Shown here: positions 1-7,375 of the stretch, in pieces
Layout: the number at the start of each line of letters is the position of its first letter
How positions within the stretch are numbered: the stretch's first letter is position 1
Assembly: GCA_002336845.1 (NCBI GenBank)
Contig: DDEX01000058.1
Span: 6,608 to 14,291, forward strand
Length of the DNA: 7,684 bases
Direction: 5' to 3'
Origin: Rhodobacteraceae bacterium UBA1943
Lineage (GTDB): Bacteria; Pseudomonadota; Alphaproteobacteria; Rhodobacterales; Rhodobacteraceae
Program-made: the position numbers and the translations under genes
The notes under the pieces: model-generated
Seen by the model: only the letters and a program-made list of their open reading frames with translations
What the model was told of the DNA's origin: nothing
The model's database searches: none

Positions 1-3000
1 ACCTTGGCGCGCGGGTTGATCTGTTTCAGGTCATAGATCAACTGCGCAAGGTCTTCGATGGAATAGATGTCGTGGTGCGGCGGGGGCGAGATCAGCGTCA
101 CGCCCTTGGTGCTGTGGCGCAGCCGGGCGATCAGCTCGGTCACCTTCATGCCCGGAAGCTGGCCGCCCTCGCCGGGCTTTGCCCCTTGCGCGACCTTGAT
201 TTCCAGCTCTTCACAGGCATTCAGGTATTCGGCAGTCACACCAAAGCGGCCCGAGGCAACCTGCTTGATCTTGGCCGACGGGTTGTCGCCGTTGGCTTCA
301 GGCAGGAAATGCGCAGGGTCTTCGCCGCCCTCGCCGCTGTCGGACTTGGCCCCGATGCGGTTCATTGCCACGTTCAGCGTCTTGTGCGCCTCGGGCGACA
401 GGGCGCCAAGGCTCATGCCCGGAGTCACGAAACGCTTTCGGATCGAGGTGATCGATTCCACTTCCTCTATCGGCACCGCCTTGCCCAATGCCTTGATGTC
501 CAACAGGTCGCGGATATGGATCGGCGGGTTCGCCCGCATCGCGGCCGAATATTGCTTCCACAGATCATAGCTGGCCCGGTCGCAAGCCGATTGCAGCAGG
601 TGCATCGTCTGCGCTTCCCAAGCGTGCTTTTCGCCCGACCGCCGCGCCTTGTAAAAGCCGCCAATCGGCAACACATCGCTGCCGCCCAGCCAGCCACGGG
701 CGTGAACCTCTTCCAGCTTCTGCTCAATGCCGTGCAGGCCGATGCCCGAAATCCGGCTGTGCATGCCGGGGAAATATTCGGCCACCAAGGCGCGGGACAG
801 ACCCACCGCCTCGAAGTTCAGGCCCCCGCGATAGGACGAGATCACCGAGATGCCCATCTTGGACATGATCTTCAAAAGGCCCGCATCAATGGCGTCGCGA
901 TAGCGGCGCATCGCATCCAGCAGGCTGCCCTCCAGCAGGCCGCGGTTGATCCGGTCGGCAATGGAATCCTGCGCAAGATAGGCGTTGACCGTGGTAGCGC
1001 CACAACCGATCAGAACCGCGAAATAATGCGGATCGATACATTCGGCCGACCGCACGTTGATCGAACAGAAGGTCCGCAGGCCCTTGCGCGTCAGCCAGCT
1101 ATGCACCGCGCTGGTGGCCAGGATCATCGGCATCCCGACCTTGCCTTCGCCCTGATGTTCGTCGGTCAGAACCAACTGGCCCGCGCCCGAGCGCACGGCA
1201 TCTTCAGCCTCCGCCCGAATACGCTCCAACGCCACGCGCAGGTCGTCATGGCTGGGACCAACGGGGAAGGTGCAGTCGATATAGGCCACCTGCGCGCCGA
1301 AACGCTCAACCAGAACATCGAATTCGGCATTGGCGACAAAGGGGCTTTCCAGCACCAGGATCTCGGTCTGCGACGAGTTTTCATCGAGCACGTTCTTGAG
1401 GTTGCCGAACCGGGTTTTCAGGCTCATCACCCGGCCTTCACGCAGGGAGTCGATGGGCGGGTTGGTCACCTGGCTGAAGTTCTGGCGGAAGAAATGCGAC
1501 AGCGGGCGATAGACCGACGACAGAACCGCCGCAGGCGTATCGTCGCCCATCGAGGCGACCATTTCCTTGCCGTCTTCGGCCATCGGGGCCAGTACCTGCT
1601 CCAGCTCCTCGACGGTGTAACCCGCCGCAATCTGGCGCTTGCGCAGATCAGCACCGGCATAGACGGCGCGCTCGGGCACATCTTTCAGCAGCGCGTTCAG
1701 ATCGACGATCTTGCCCACCCAGTCGCCATAGGGCTGGCTGGAAGCCAGACGATCCTTGATCTGGGTATCGTGGTAAAGCTTGCCATCGACCATATCGACG
1801 GCTATCATTTGTCCCGGTCCCAGCGCGCCCTTTTCGCGCACCGTGGCTTCGTCCACCGGCACCATCCCGGCCTCGGACCCGGCAATCAGCATCCCATCGC
1901 CGGTGATGACATAGCGCATGGGCCGCAGGCCGTTGCGGTCAAGCCCGCCGCAGACCCAGCGGCCATCGGTCATGGCCAGCGCCGCAGGGCCGTCCCACGG
2001 TTCCATAACCGAGTTGCAATAGGAATACATATCGGCCCATGCCTTGGGCATATTGGTCGTGGCCTTCGACCACGCCTCTGGCACCAGCATGGTTTTCGCC
2101 ATGGGGGCCGAACGGCCCGAACGCACCAGCACCTCGAACACCGCATCCAGCGCGCCCGAGTCAGAGGTGCCACCGGGGATGATCGGCTTGATGTCCTCTG
2201 CCATGTCGCCGAAAGCCGACGAAGCCATGCGGATCTCATGGCTGCGCATCCAGTTGACGTTGCCCTTCAGTGTGTTGATCTCGCCGTTATGGGCCAGCAT
2301 GCGGAAGGGTTGCGCCAGCCACCACTGCGGGAAAGTGTTGGTGGAGTAGCGTTGATGATAAATGGCAAAGGCGGATTCAAACCGCTCATCCGTCAGATCG
2401 GGGTAGAACACCGCCACCTGCTCGGCCAGCATCATCCCCTTGTAAATGATGCTGCGGCACGAGAGGGAACACAGGTAAAGCCCCTGAATCCCCGCCGCCG
2501 TCGCCGCCTTTTCGATGCGGCGGCGGATGATGTACAGTTCGCGCTCGAACTGCTCGGGGTCGGCGCCATCCTCGCAGCGAATCAGGATCTGTTCGATCTC
2601 GGGGCGCGTCGCATTGGCCTTTTCGCCCAGAACGGACGTGTCCACCGGGACATGCCGCCAGCCATAGATGTAATGGCCCATCCGCAGGACTTCGGTTTCC
2701 ACGATGGTCCGGCAGCGTTCCTGCGCGCCGAAATCGGTACGCGGAAGGAAAACCTGCCCCACCGCGATCAGCTTTTTCGTATCCGGCTCATGCCCGGTGC
2801 GGCGAACCTGATCGTAGAAGAACTTGACCGGAATCTGCACATGGATGCCCGCGCCGTCGCCAGTCTTGCCGTCGGCATCCACTGCACCCCGGTGCCAGAC
2901 CGCCTTAAGCGCAGAAATGCCGTTTTCCACAACCTTGCGGCTGGCCTTGCCGGAAATCGACACCACCAGTCCCACCCCGCACGAGGCATGCTCGTCATCC

Positions 3001-3080
3001 GACTTGTAGAGACCGTTCGCATCCAGCCAGGCGCGCTTTTCTTCCTCTGCCCTTACCCAGGCTTCATCATAGATCGTCAT
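1..3080 (-). CDS. gltB: Glutamate synthase (NADPH) large subunit, 3' end beyond window
   Basis: Large (alpha) subunit of bacterial GOGAT. It hydrolyses glutamine, channels the ammonia internally and forms glutamate from 2-oxoglutarate on FMN. The frame is open from the ATG at 3080 to the left edge, giving 1026 codons of a family usually near 1,500 residues. The N-terminal class II amidotransferase domain begins after a short propeptide: Cys34 in HASCGVGL is the expected nucleophile once residues 1-33 are removed, followed by HRGAVDADGKTGDGAG near 63-78. The central domain covers roughly 480-770 (NPPIDSLRE near 545). The FMN/2-oxoglutarate domain starts near 840, with AKPGEGGQLPG (Lys968) and ISPPPHHD (997-1004). 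The missing part should hold the 3Fe-4S cysteines and the C-terminal beta-helix domain. The ATG lies 3 nt after the upstream stop and has an AAGGAG ribosome site 6 nt ahead. No frameshift was seen in the parts I translated. The identity is very secure. Confidence 0.97.
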   Translation of the reverse strand, partial: MTIYDEAWVRAEEEKRAWLDANGLYKSDDEHASCGVGLVVSISGKASRKVVENGISALKAVWHRGAVDADGKTGDGAGIHVQIPVKFFYDQVRRTGHEPDTKKLIAVGQVFLPRTDFGAQERCRTIVETEVLRMGHYIYGWRHVPVDTSVLGEKANATRPEIEQILIRCEDGADPEQFERELYIIRRRIEKAATAAGIQGLYLCSLSCRSIIYKGMMLAEQVAVFYPDLTDERFESAFAIYHQRYSTNTFPQWWLAQPFRMLAHNGEINTLKGNVNWMRSHEIRMASSAFGDMAEDIKPIIPGGTSDSGALDAVFEVLVRSGRSAPMAKTMLVPEAWSKATTNMPKAWADMYSYCNSVMEPWDGPAALAMTDGRWVCGGLDRNGLRPMRYVITGDGMLIAGSEAGMVPVDEATVREKGALGPGQMIAVDMVDGKLYHDTQIKDRLASSQPYGDWVGKIVDLNALLKDVPERAVYAGADLRKRQIAAGYTVEELEQVLAPMAEDGKEMVASMGDDTPAAVLSSVYRPLSHFFRQNFSQVTNPPIDSLREGRVMSLKTRFGNLKNVLDENSSQTEILVLESPFVANAEFDVLVERFGAQVAYIDCTFPVGPSHDDLRVALERIRAEAEDAVRSGAGQLVLTDEHQGEGKVGMPMILATSAVHSWLTRKGLRTFCSINVRSAECIDPHYFAVLIGCGATTVNAYLAQDSIADRINRGLLEGSLLDAMRRYRDAIDAGLLKIMSKMGISVISSYRGGLNFEAVGLSRALVAEYFPGMHSRISGIGLHGIEQKLEEVHARGWLGGSDVLPIGGFYKARRSGEKHAWEAQTMHLLQSACDRASYDLWKQYSAAMRANPPIHIRDLLDIKALGKAVPIEEVESITSIRKRFVTPGMSLGALSPEAHKTLNVAMNRIGAKSDSGEGGEDPAHFLPEANGDNPSAKIKQVASGRFGVTAEYLNACEELEIKVAQGAKPGEGGQLPGMKVTELIARLRHSTKGVTLISPPPHHDIYSIEDLAQLIYDLKQINPRAK

Positions 3081-3083
3081 GGC

Positions 3084-3818
3084 TTACTCCTTCGGGCTGG
3101 CGGGCAGAGGGACGCTGATGGAGGCGCGGTGCAACAACGGCACCTCAAGCGCCGACATCTGGGCGTCGCAGTCAAAAATCGGTTGGGTGGCGGCAAAGCC
3201 TTTTTCGCCAGACTGGATGAATTGCACCGGTTCGCCGTTCAGGGGCTGCCAGTCGGTGCCATCCCACCAGTCAGAGGTGCCAGAGAAAAACCGGCGCCAT
3301 TCACGGCTGATGTATTCATGCCCGCGCGACTTGCGGATCAGCGTTCCGGCATCGTCAACCTCGGCGTATTCATACTGGGTTTCTTCCAGGGTCACGCCGT
3401 CGATCGTCACGGTTCTGCCAGTCAACTGGTCATAGCCGGTCACATTGGAATGTTCGCCGTTGTCCTTCGACAGCGAAAAGTCGAAATCATCGCGCCCGGT
3501 GGCCAGCAGCGTCGAAAAGCTGGCTGGATCCTTGGGGTTCGGATCAAGCGTCTGCTTGACCGTGGGGTTCACCTCGATGCTTTCAACCCATTGCGTCTCG
3601 GCGTCGATATGCGACAGGAAGAACAGCCCCTCTTGGTCGAAATCGGCGCGCCATTGGTCGCCCTTGGGGTCGGCCTCGCAGGTGTAGTAGTTGGCCACAT
3701 AGCAGCCGCGCGACTGCACGGTCAGGTGGGTGGTGCAGCCCTGGGGCGGGGTAAAGCTGCCGGCATGGGCCGCAGCGGGGGCCACCATTACAAAAGCAAG
3801 GATCATCGCGTTACGCAT
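3084..3818 (-). CDS. Exported protein of unknown function between gltD and gltB
   Basis: A 244-residue protein I do not recognise. The N-terminus is a signal peptide: MRN, a hydrophobic stretch of about residues 4-17, then AHA before Gly20, a good signal peptidase I site. The mature protein of about 225 residues has no further membrane segment. It has four cysteines (28, 39, 47, 217), which could form two disulfides in the periplasm. The middle (about 108-160) is rich in Asp, Glu and Thr and looks beta-rich. Residues 163-190 hold a basic and aromatic block ending in SDWWDGTDW. The ATG at 3818 has AAAGGA 8 nt upstream; a second Met at residue 5 would shorten the signal peptide. The gene lies 58 bp after gltD and 3 bp before gltB, so it should be cotranscribed with both GOGAT subunits. 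No catalytic motif was seen, and its place in the operon does not reveal its job: GOGAT is cytoplasmic while this protein is exported. Confidence 0.85.
   Translation of the reverse strand: MRNAMILAFVMVAPAAAHAGSFTPPQGCTTHLTVQSRGCYVANYYTCEADPKGDQWRADFDQEGLFFLSHIDAETQWVESIEVNPTVKQTLDPNPKDPASFSTLLATGRDDFDFSLSKDNGEHSNVTGYDQLTGRTVTIDGVTLEETQYEYAEVDDAGTLIRKSRGHEYISREWRRFFSGTSDWWDGTDWQPLNGEPVQFIQSGEKGFAATQPIFDCDAQMSALEVPLLHRASISVPLPASPKE
3087..3092 (-). promoter_or_regulatory. gltB ribosome binding site inside the end of the upstream gene
   Basis: Read on the minus strand, AAGGAG lies 6 nt before the gltB ATG. The same six bases are the last two sense codons (Lys, Glu) of the upstream exported-protein gene and are followed directly by its TAA stop. 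A ribosome finishing the upstream gene therefore stands on the gltB initiation region, which suggests translational coupling (inference). It also fixes the gltB start. Confidence 0.8.
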
Positions 3819-3846
3819 TGCCGTCGTCCTTTGACTGGTCTTTGGC

Positions 3847-3866
3847 CTGCCCGCCGGAACGGGCAG
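3847..3866 (-). other. GC-rich intercistronic hairpin between gltD and the exported-protein gene
   Basis: CTGCCCG and CGGGCAG form a perfect 7-bp stem around a 6-nt loop, 10 nt after the gltD stop and just before the ribosome site of the next gene. No T-run follows on either strand, so it is not a standard intrinsic terminator. It could protect the gltD message end, or limit read-through or translation of the next gene; these roles are inference. Confidence 0.5.
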
Positions 3867-3876
3867 CGTTTACGGG

Positions 3877-5313
3877 TCACTCGGCCGCGACGGCCGGAGT
3901 CTGGGCAAGATAGTCCAGAATCGCTTCTGCCGCCTCGCGTCCATCGCGGATGGCCCAGACCACAAGCGAAGCCCCGCGCACGATGTCGCCCGCGGCATAA
4001 ACGCCGGGCAGGCTGGTCGCATGGGTGCGGAAATCGGCCTTGATCGTGCCCCAGCGGGTCACGGCCAGTTCCGGCACACCCCAGAGCGTGGGAATCGATT
4101 CCGGTTCAAACCCCAGCGCCTGAACCACAAGATCCGCAGGCTCGACATAGTCGGCGCCCTCGATCACCTCGGGCGACTGGCGGCCAGTTGCATCAGGCAG
4201 ACCCAGGCGCATCTTTTGCACCATCACGCCGTCAACCTTGGTGCCGCCAGCGAACCCCTTGGGCGCCGACAGCCAGACGAACTCCACGCCCTCTTCCTCG
4301 GCGTTCTGCACTTCGCGCTGGCTGCCTGGCATGTTGGCCTTGTCGCGGCGATACAGGCATTTGACCGAAGTGGCCCCCTGGCGGATCGCCGTGCGCACGC
4401 AGTCCATCGCCGTATCGCCGCCGCCGATCACCACCACCCGCTTGCCCGCTGCATTCAGCGTGCCGTTGTCAAACTCTGCCACATCGTCGCCGAATGACTT
4501 GCGGTTCGAGGCAGTCAGATAATCCAGCGCCTTGACGATGCCGGTGGCGCCCGAACCGGGAGCCTCGATCTCGCGGATCTTATAGACGCCGGTTGCAATC
4601 AGCACGGCGTCATGCTGGCCGCGAATGGCGTCAAAGCTGATGTCCTCGCCGACCTTGCAGTTCATCACAAAGGTGACGCCCGCCTTTTCCAACTGCTCGA
4701 TCCGCTGCATCACAACTGGCTTTTCCAGCTTGAAGCCGGGGATACCGTAGGTCAGCAAGCCGCCTGCGCGGTCATAGCGGTCATAGACAGTCACCTGCAC
4801 GCCCTTGCGCCGCAGCATGTCGGCGGCGGCAAGGCCACCCGGACCGGCGCCGATGATGCCAACCGATTCCGTGCGCTCGGCATGGGGCAGGATCGGCTTG
4901 ACCCAGCCCTGCTCCCACGCGGTATCGGTGATATATTTCTCGACCGAGCCAATGGTGACAGTGCCATGGCCCGACTGTTCGATGACGCAGTTGCCTTCGC
5001 ACAGGCGGTCTTGCGGGCAGATGCGGCCGCAGATTTCCGGGAAGGTGTTGGTGGCCTGCGAAATCTCATAGGCCTCTTGCAAGCGGCCCTCGGCGGTCAG
5101 GCGCAGCCAGTCGGGGATGTTGTTGTGCAAGGGGCAATGCGCCTGGCAATAGGGCACGCCGCACTGACTGCACCGGCTGGCTTGCTCGGTCGCCTTGGCC
5201 TCGGCGAACTCGCGGTAGATTTCGTTGAAGTCATGGCTGCGCGCCTTCGGCTCGCGCTTCTCGGGCATTTCCTTGCCCAAGGTGACGAATTTCAACATCT
5301 TTTGCGTGGCCAT
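3877..5313 (-). CDS. gltD: Glutamate synthase (NADPH) small subunit
   Basis: Small (beta) subunit of GOGAT, 478 residues, the usual length. It oxidises NADPH on FAD and passes electrons through 4Fe-4S clusters to FMN in GltB. The N-terminal Fe-S domain has two cysteine sets: 48, 51, 56, 60 (CSQCGVPYCQAHC) and 95, 99, 105, 109 (CGRICPQDRLCEGNC). The FAD-binding motif GAGPGG is at 155-160, followed by GGLLTYGIPGFKLEK (184-198). The NADPH-binding motif GGGDTA is at 297-302. The C-terminal FAD contact GVYAAGDIVRGASLVVWAIR is at 437-456. All key residues are present and the frame is intact. The ATG at 5313 has GAAGGG 7 nt upstream. Here gltD comes first and is followed by an exported-protein gene and then gltB, unlike the gltB-gltD order of E. 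coli. Related FAD/Fe-S subunits share this fold, but the adjacent gltB settles the assignment. Confidence 0.97.
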   Translation of the reverse strand: MATQKMLKFVTLGKEMPEKREPKARSHDFNEIYREFAEAKATEQASRCSQCGVPYCQAHCPLHNNIPDWLRLTAEGRLQEAYEISQATNTFPEICGRICPQDRLCEGNCVIEQSGHGTVTIGSVEKYITDTAWEQGWVKPILPHAERTESVGIIGAGPGGLAAADMLRRKGVQVTVYDRYDRAGGLLTYGIPGFKLEKPVVMQRIEQLEKAGVTFVMNCKVGEDISFDAIRGQHDAVLIATGVYKIREIEAPGSGATGIVKALDYLTASNRKSFGDDVAEFDNGTLNAAGKRVVVIGGGDTAMDCVRTAIRQGATSVKCLYRRDKANMPGSQREVQNAEEEGVEFVWLSAPKGFAGGTKVDGVMVQKMRLGLPDATGRQSPEVIEGADYVEPADLVVQALGFEPESIPTLWGVPELAVTRWGTIKADFRTHATSLPGVYAAGDIVRGASLVVWAIRDGREAAEAILDYLAQTPAVAAE

Positions 5314-5471
5314 GGCTGCGCCCTTCGAAAAATCATCGCCGGGAAGGGATATGCCAAGGCACCCACAAATAAAAGTCAGTGCGGCTTACCTATTTGTCGG
5401 TTTTCTGGTTGCAGGTTGAGTTTTTTGCGTAAACTGGCAGGAGAATAGGTCAGCATTAGATACCTATAAGC
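5314..5471 (-). promoter_or_regulatory. gltD upstream region, probable promoter region of the GOGAT operon
   Basis: This 158-bp gap between the uppP stop and the gltD start is visibly richer in A+T than the genes around it and is the natural place for the gltD promoter. No convincing sigma-70 pair was found. The best candidate is CTGACT (minus strand, near 5373-5378) with a weak TGGCAT 17 nt later, which I regard as poor. No sigma-54 GG-N10-GC element fits: TTGGCATATCCC near 5347-5358 has the -24-like half only. The region contains repeated ACCTAT/ATAGGT words, described separately. Confidence 0.45.
5388..5467. repeat. Three copies of ACCTAT/ATAGGT upstream of gltD
   Basis: ACCTAT occurs at 5388-5393, its reverse complement ATAGGT at 5445-5450, and ACCTAT again at 5462-5467. 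The last two form a perfect 6-bp inverted repeat with an 11-nt spacer. Centre-to-centre spacing of the pair is 17 bp. They could be half-sites for a dimeric regulator of gltD or a weak stem after uppP. No T-run follows on the minus strand, which argues against an intrinsic terminator. Confidence 0.4.
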
Positions 5472-6272
5472 CTATGCCCCCAGCAGCAGCGCGACCAAGG
5501 CTGCGCTGCCGATGATGATTCGCCACCAGCCGAACAGCGCGTAGCCATGCTTGGAAACATAGCCCAACAGCCATTTGACCACGACAACCCCGGTGACGAA
5601 GGCCAGCACAAAACCTACCGCAATCTGGCTCCATGCTGAAAAATCCAGCATGTCGCGGCTTTTCAGCAAGTCATAGCCCACAGCGGCCGCCATGGTGGGC
5701 AACGACAGAAAGAACGAAAACTCTGCCGCCGCCCGCTTTTCCACCTTCAGGAAAAGGGCGCTGACAATAGTTGCCCCCGAACGCGACACGCCCGGAATCA
5801 TCGCAAGACATTGCGCACACCCGATCAGCAATGCCTTGCGCAGCGGCAGGGCACTGGCGTCGAAATCTTCGGGCGGGGGCGCAAGGCGGTCAACGAACAG
5901 CAGCAGGATGCCACCCAGAATCAGCATGACCGCGATCAGCATCGGGGTTTCGAACAACACGCGCTTGATGAAATCATGTGCGAGGACACCGACCACGACG
6001 GCAGGCAAAAAGGCCATCAGAACCGAGACGATGAACCGCAGGCTGGCCGGGTCACGATGCGCGGTCGAAAATACCTGCCACAGCTTGGCGGCATAGACCG
6101 TCATAAGCGCCAGAACAGCACCCAGCTGGATCACGACCTCAAAGGTCTTTCCCGCGCTGTCAAAGCCCAAGAAGTGGCTGGCCAGCAGAAGGTGCCCGGT
6201 GGAGGATACAGGAAGAAACTCGGTCAGCCCTTCCAGCAGACCAAGAAGGGCGGAAATTCCGAGATGATCCAC
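5472..6272 (-). CDS. uppP: Undecaprenyl-diphosphatase (UppP/BacA family)
   Basis: An integral membrane enzyme that removes a phosphate from undecaprenyl diphosphate to regenerate the C55 lipid carrier for peptidoglycan and other wall polymers. In other bacteria it affects bacitracin resistance. Taken from the GTG at 6272 it has 266 residues, normal for the family. Both signature motifs are intact: EGLTEFLPVSSTGH at 14-27 (Glu14, Glu18, His27) and PGVSRSG at 160-166 (Arg164). About eight hydrophobic segments span the length, ending LVALLLGA. The GTG was chosen because family similarity begins right there (DHLGISALLGLLEG), AAAGG lies 9 nt upstream, and it is 4 nt after the preceding stop. A longer in-frame reading exists up to 6428, but its extra residues are arginine- and proline-rich and lie antiphase over the end of the upstream gene, so I reject it. 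It is probably cotranscribed with the NDUFA9-like gene. Confidence 0.96.
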   Translation of the reverse strand: MDHLGISALLGLLEGLTEFLPVSSTGHLLLASHFLGFDSAGKTFEVVIQLGAVLALMTVYAAKLWQVFSTAHRDPASLRFIVSVLMAFLPAVVVGVLAHDFIKRVLFETPMLIAVMLILGGILLLFVDRLAPPPEDFDASALPLRKALLIGCAQCLAMIPGVSRSGATIVSALFLKVEKRAAAEFSFFLSLPTMAAAVGYDLLKSRDMLDFSAWSQIAVGFVLAFVTGVVVVKWLLGYVSKHGYALFGWWRIIIGSAALVALLLGA

Positions 6273-6276
6273 AGGG

Positions 6277-7263
6277 TCAGGCCTTTCGCAGGTTCTTGGC
6301 CGATTCGGTGATGGCCGCGTACTGTCCGGTCGGCCGATAGCGCCACAGGTACTCGGGCAGCACCGCATCCATGTCGGTCGGGGAAATTCCCAGATCGGCC
6401 AGCGTTCTTGCACCCGCGCCGACCACATTGTCCGCCTTCAGGCTGCGCACCTGATCGGCAGTCAGCAAGGTGTTCCGCCCCAGCCCCATGGTCAAGGCCG
6501 ACCCCAGATCCGCCAGCGTGCCAATAACCGAGCCGGCAAAGAACGGCAGGTTCAACACCAGACGGCGACGGCGGATCACCGTCAGCATCTTGGAAACCAG
6601 ACCTTTCAGGCTGTCCACCTCCGGGCCGCCCAGCTCATAAATGCCGGGCGCGGCATCGCCGGTTGCGGCCTTGACAGCCGCCGCCGCCACATCCCCCACA
6701 TAAACCGGCTGGAACAGGGTGTTGCCCCCCACCAGCGGCAGAATCGGGCCTAGCCGCGCCATGCCCGCAAAACGATTGAACAACCCGTCTTCCGGCCCGA
6801 AAATCACCGAAGGCCGCAGGATGACAGCCTGGGGAAAGGCGGCCAGAACCGCTTGCTCTCCCTGAGCCTTTGAAGCGGCATAGACGCTGGCCGAAGCCGC
6901 GTCGGCCCCCAGCGACGAGATATGCACCAGCGCGCCCACCCCTTCGGCTGCGGAAATACGGGCGACCCGGGCCGCGCCATCGGCGTTCACCGCCTCGCAA
7001 GTGTTGCGCCCCATCCGGTCGAAAGTGCCAACGCAGTTCACCACCGCGTCCGCACCCCGGATTGCGGCCGCCACACTGGCGTCATCGCGGATATTGCAAA
7101 GGATCGGCTCTACCTGACCCACAGCCCCATAAGGCTTGACGAACAGCGCCTCGTTCGGTCGGCGAACGGCGACGCGGACGCGCCAGCCCTCTTTCGCCAT
7201 ACCACGCGCAATGTAGCGTCCGACAAAACCCGAACCGCCGATGATCGTCACAAGCTTGCTCAT
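6277..7263 (-). CDS. NDUFA9-like atypical SDR, NAD(P)-binding protein
   Basis: A 328-residue member of the atypical (extended-like) short-chain dehydrogenase/reductase group, of the kind annotated in alphaproteobacteria as complex I NDUFA9 subunit family protein. The Rossmann nucleotide site GGSGFVG is at residues 9-15 (Gly9, Gly12, Gly15), and VNCVGTFDR follows at 75-83. The SDR pair Tyr128/Lys132 (YAASK) is present, as is ILRPSVIFGPEDGLFNRF at 148-165, typical of this subgroup. The C-terminal part (about 215-328) is a substrate or partner region ending in a basic NLRKA. No signal peptide or clear membrane segment was seen. The ATG at 7263 is preceded by AAAGGG with a 6-nt gap; the open frame continues upstream to 7683, but that extension crosses the antisense of the tRNA and is spurious. 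In mitochondria NDUFA9 is an accessory complex I subunit holding NADPH; whether this protein joins complex I or acts as a separate reductase cannot be told here. Confidence 0.88.
   Translation of the reverse strand: MSKLVTIIGGSGFVGRYIARGMAKEGWRVRVAVRRPNEALFVKPYGAVGQVEPILCNIRDDASVAAAIRGADAVVNCVGTFDRMGRNTCEAVNADGAARVARISAAEGVGALVHISSLGADAASASVYAASKAQGEQAVLAAFPQAVILRPSVIFGPEDGLFNRFAGMARLGPILPLVGGNTLFQPVYVGDVAAAAVKAATGDAAPGIYELGGPEVDSLKGLVSKMLTVIRRRRLVLNLPFFAGSVIGTLADLGSALTMGLGRNTLLTADQVRSLKADNVVGAGARTLADLGISPTDMDAVLPEYLWRYRPTGQYAAITESAKNLRKA
6282..6286 (-). promoter_or_regulatory. uppP ribosome binding site supporting a GTG start
   Basis: On the minus strand AAAGG, within the last codons of the NDUFA9-like gene, is 9 nt before GTG at 6272. 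The upstream TGA stop at 6279-6277 falls between the two. This decides the uppP start and implies translational coupling of the pair. Confidence 0.6.
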
Positions 7264-7286
7264 GGGGAACCCTTTGGCGCAGTGCT

Positions 7287-7298
7287 GAAACCTGTTTC
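7287..7298. promoter_or_regulatory. Palindrome GAAAC-CT-GTTTC at the putative transcript start
   Basis: A perfect 5+5 bp inverted repeat with a 2-bp centre lies just downstream of the putative -10 element of the NDUFA9-like gene, overlapping the expected start site. Its position and symmetry suit a repressor operator. No known regulator motif was recognised; it may also be chance. Confidence 0.3.
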
Positions 7299-7327
7299 TG
7301 AATACCCCCCTGCCCCTGCCCCGGCAA
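7299..7327 (-). promoter_or_regulatory. Putative promoter of the NDUFA9-like/uppP unit
   Basis: On the minus strand TTGCCG (7327-7322) and TATTCA (7304-7299) are separated by 17 nt. The matches to TTGACA and TATAAT are 4/6 and 3/6. Expected transcription start is near 7292, giving a leader of about 30 nt. The spacer is almost pure G (runs of 3, 4 and 6 separated by CA). The spacing is ideal but the hexamers are weak, so this is tentative. Confidence 0.3.
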
Positions 7328-7375
7328 GGCCAATTGCCGCACCGCGGCTTGCGACGAAAAAACGCGCGAGGCCTG

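Noticed and set aside
72..4043. A 1323-codon open frame on the plus strand, antisense to gltB and the exported-protein gene
   Set aside because: It is codon-aligned antisense to two real genes. In GC-rich genomes this phase is often stop-free. Its product is rich in His, Arg, Gln and Ala with no recognisable domain, while the minus strand encodes unmistakable GltB.
5347..5358. Sigma-54-like promoter before gltD
   Set aside because: TTGGCAT resembles a -24 half, but the -12 GC at the required 10-nt distance is missing.
5420..5426. T-run in the uppP-gltD gap as a plus-strand terminator
   Set aside because: No stem precedes it and no plus-strand gene ends nearby.
4612..5448. A 278-codon open frame on the plus strand opposite gltD
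   Set aside because: It is again codon-aligned antisense of a well-conserved gene, with no ribosome site or family resemblance.
6273..6428. N-terminal extension of uppP to an ATG at 6428
   Set aside because: The extension overlaps the end of the NDUFA9-like gene out of frame, is Arg/Pro-rich and lacks hydrophobic character. The GTG at 6272 matches the family start and has a ribosome site.
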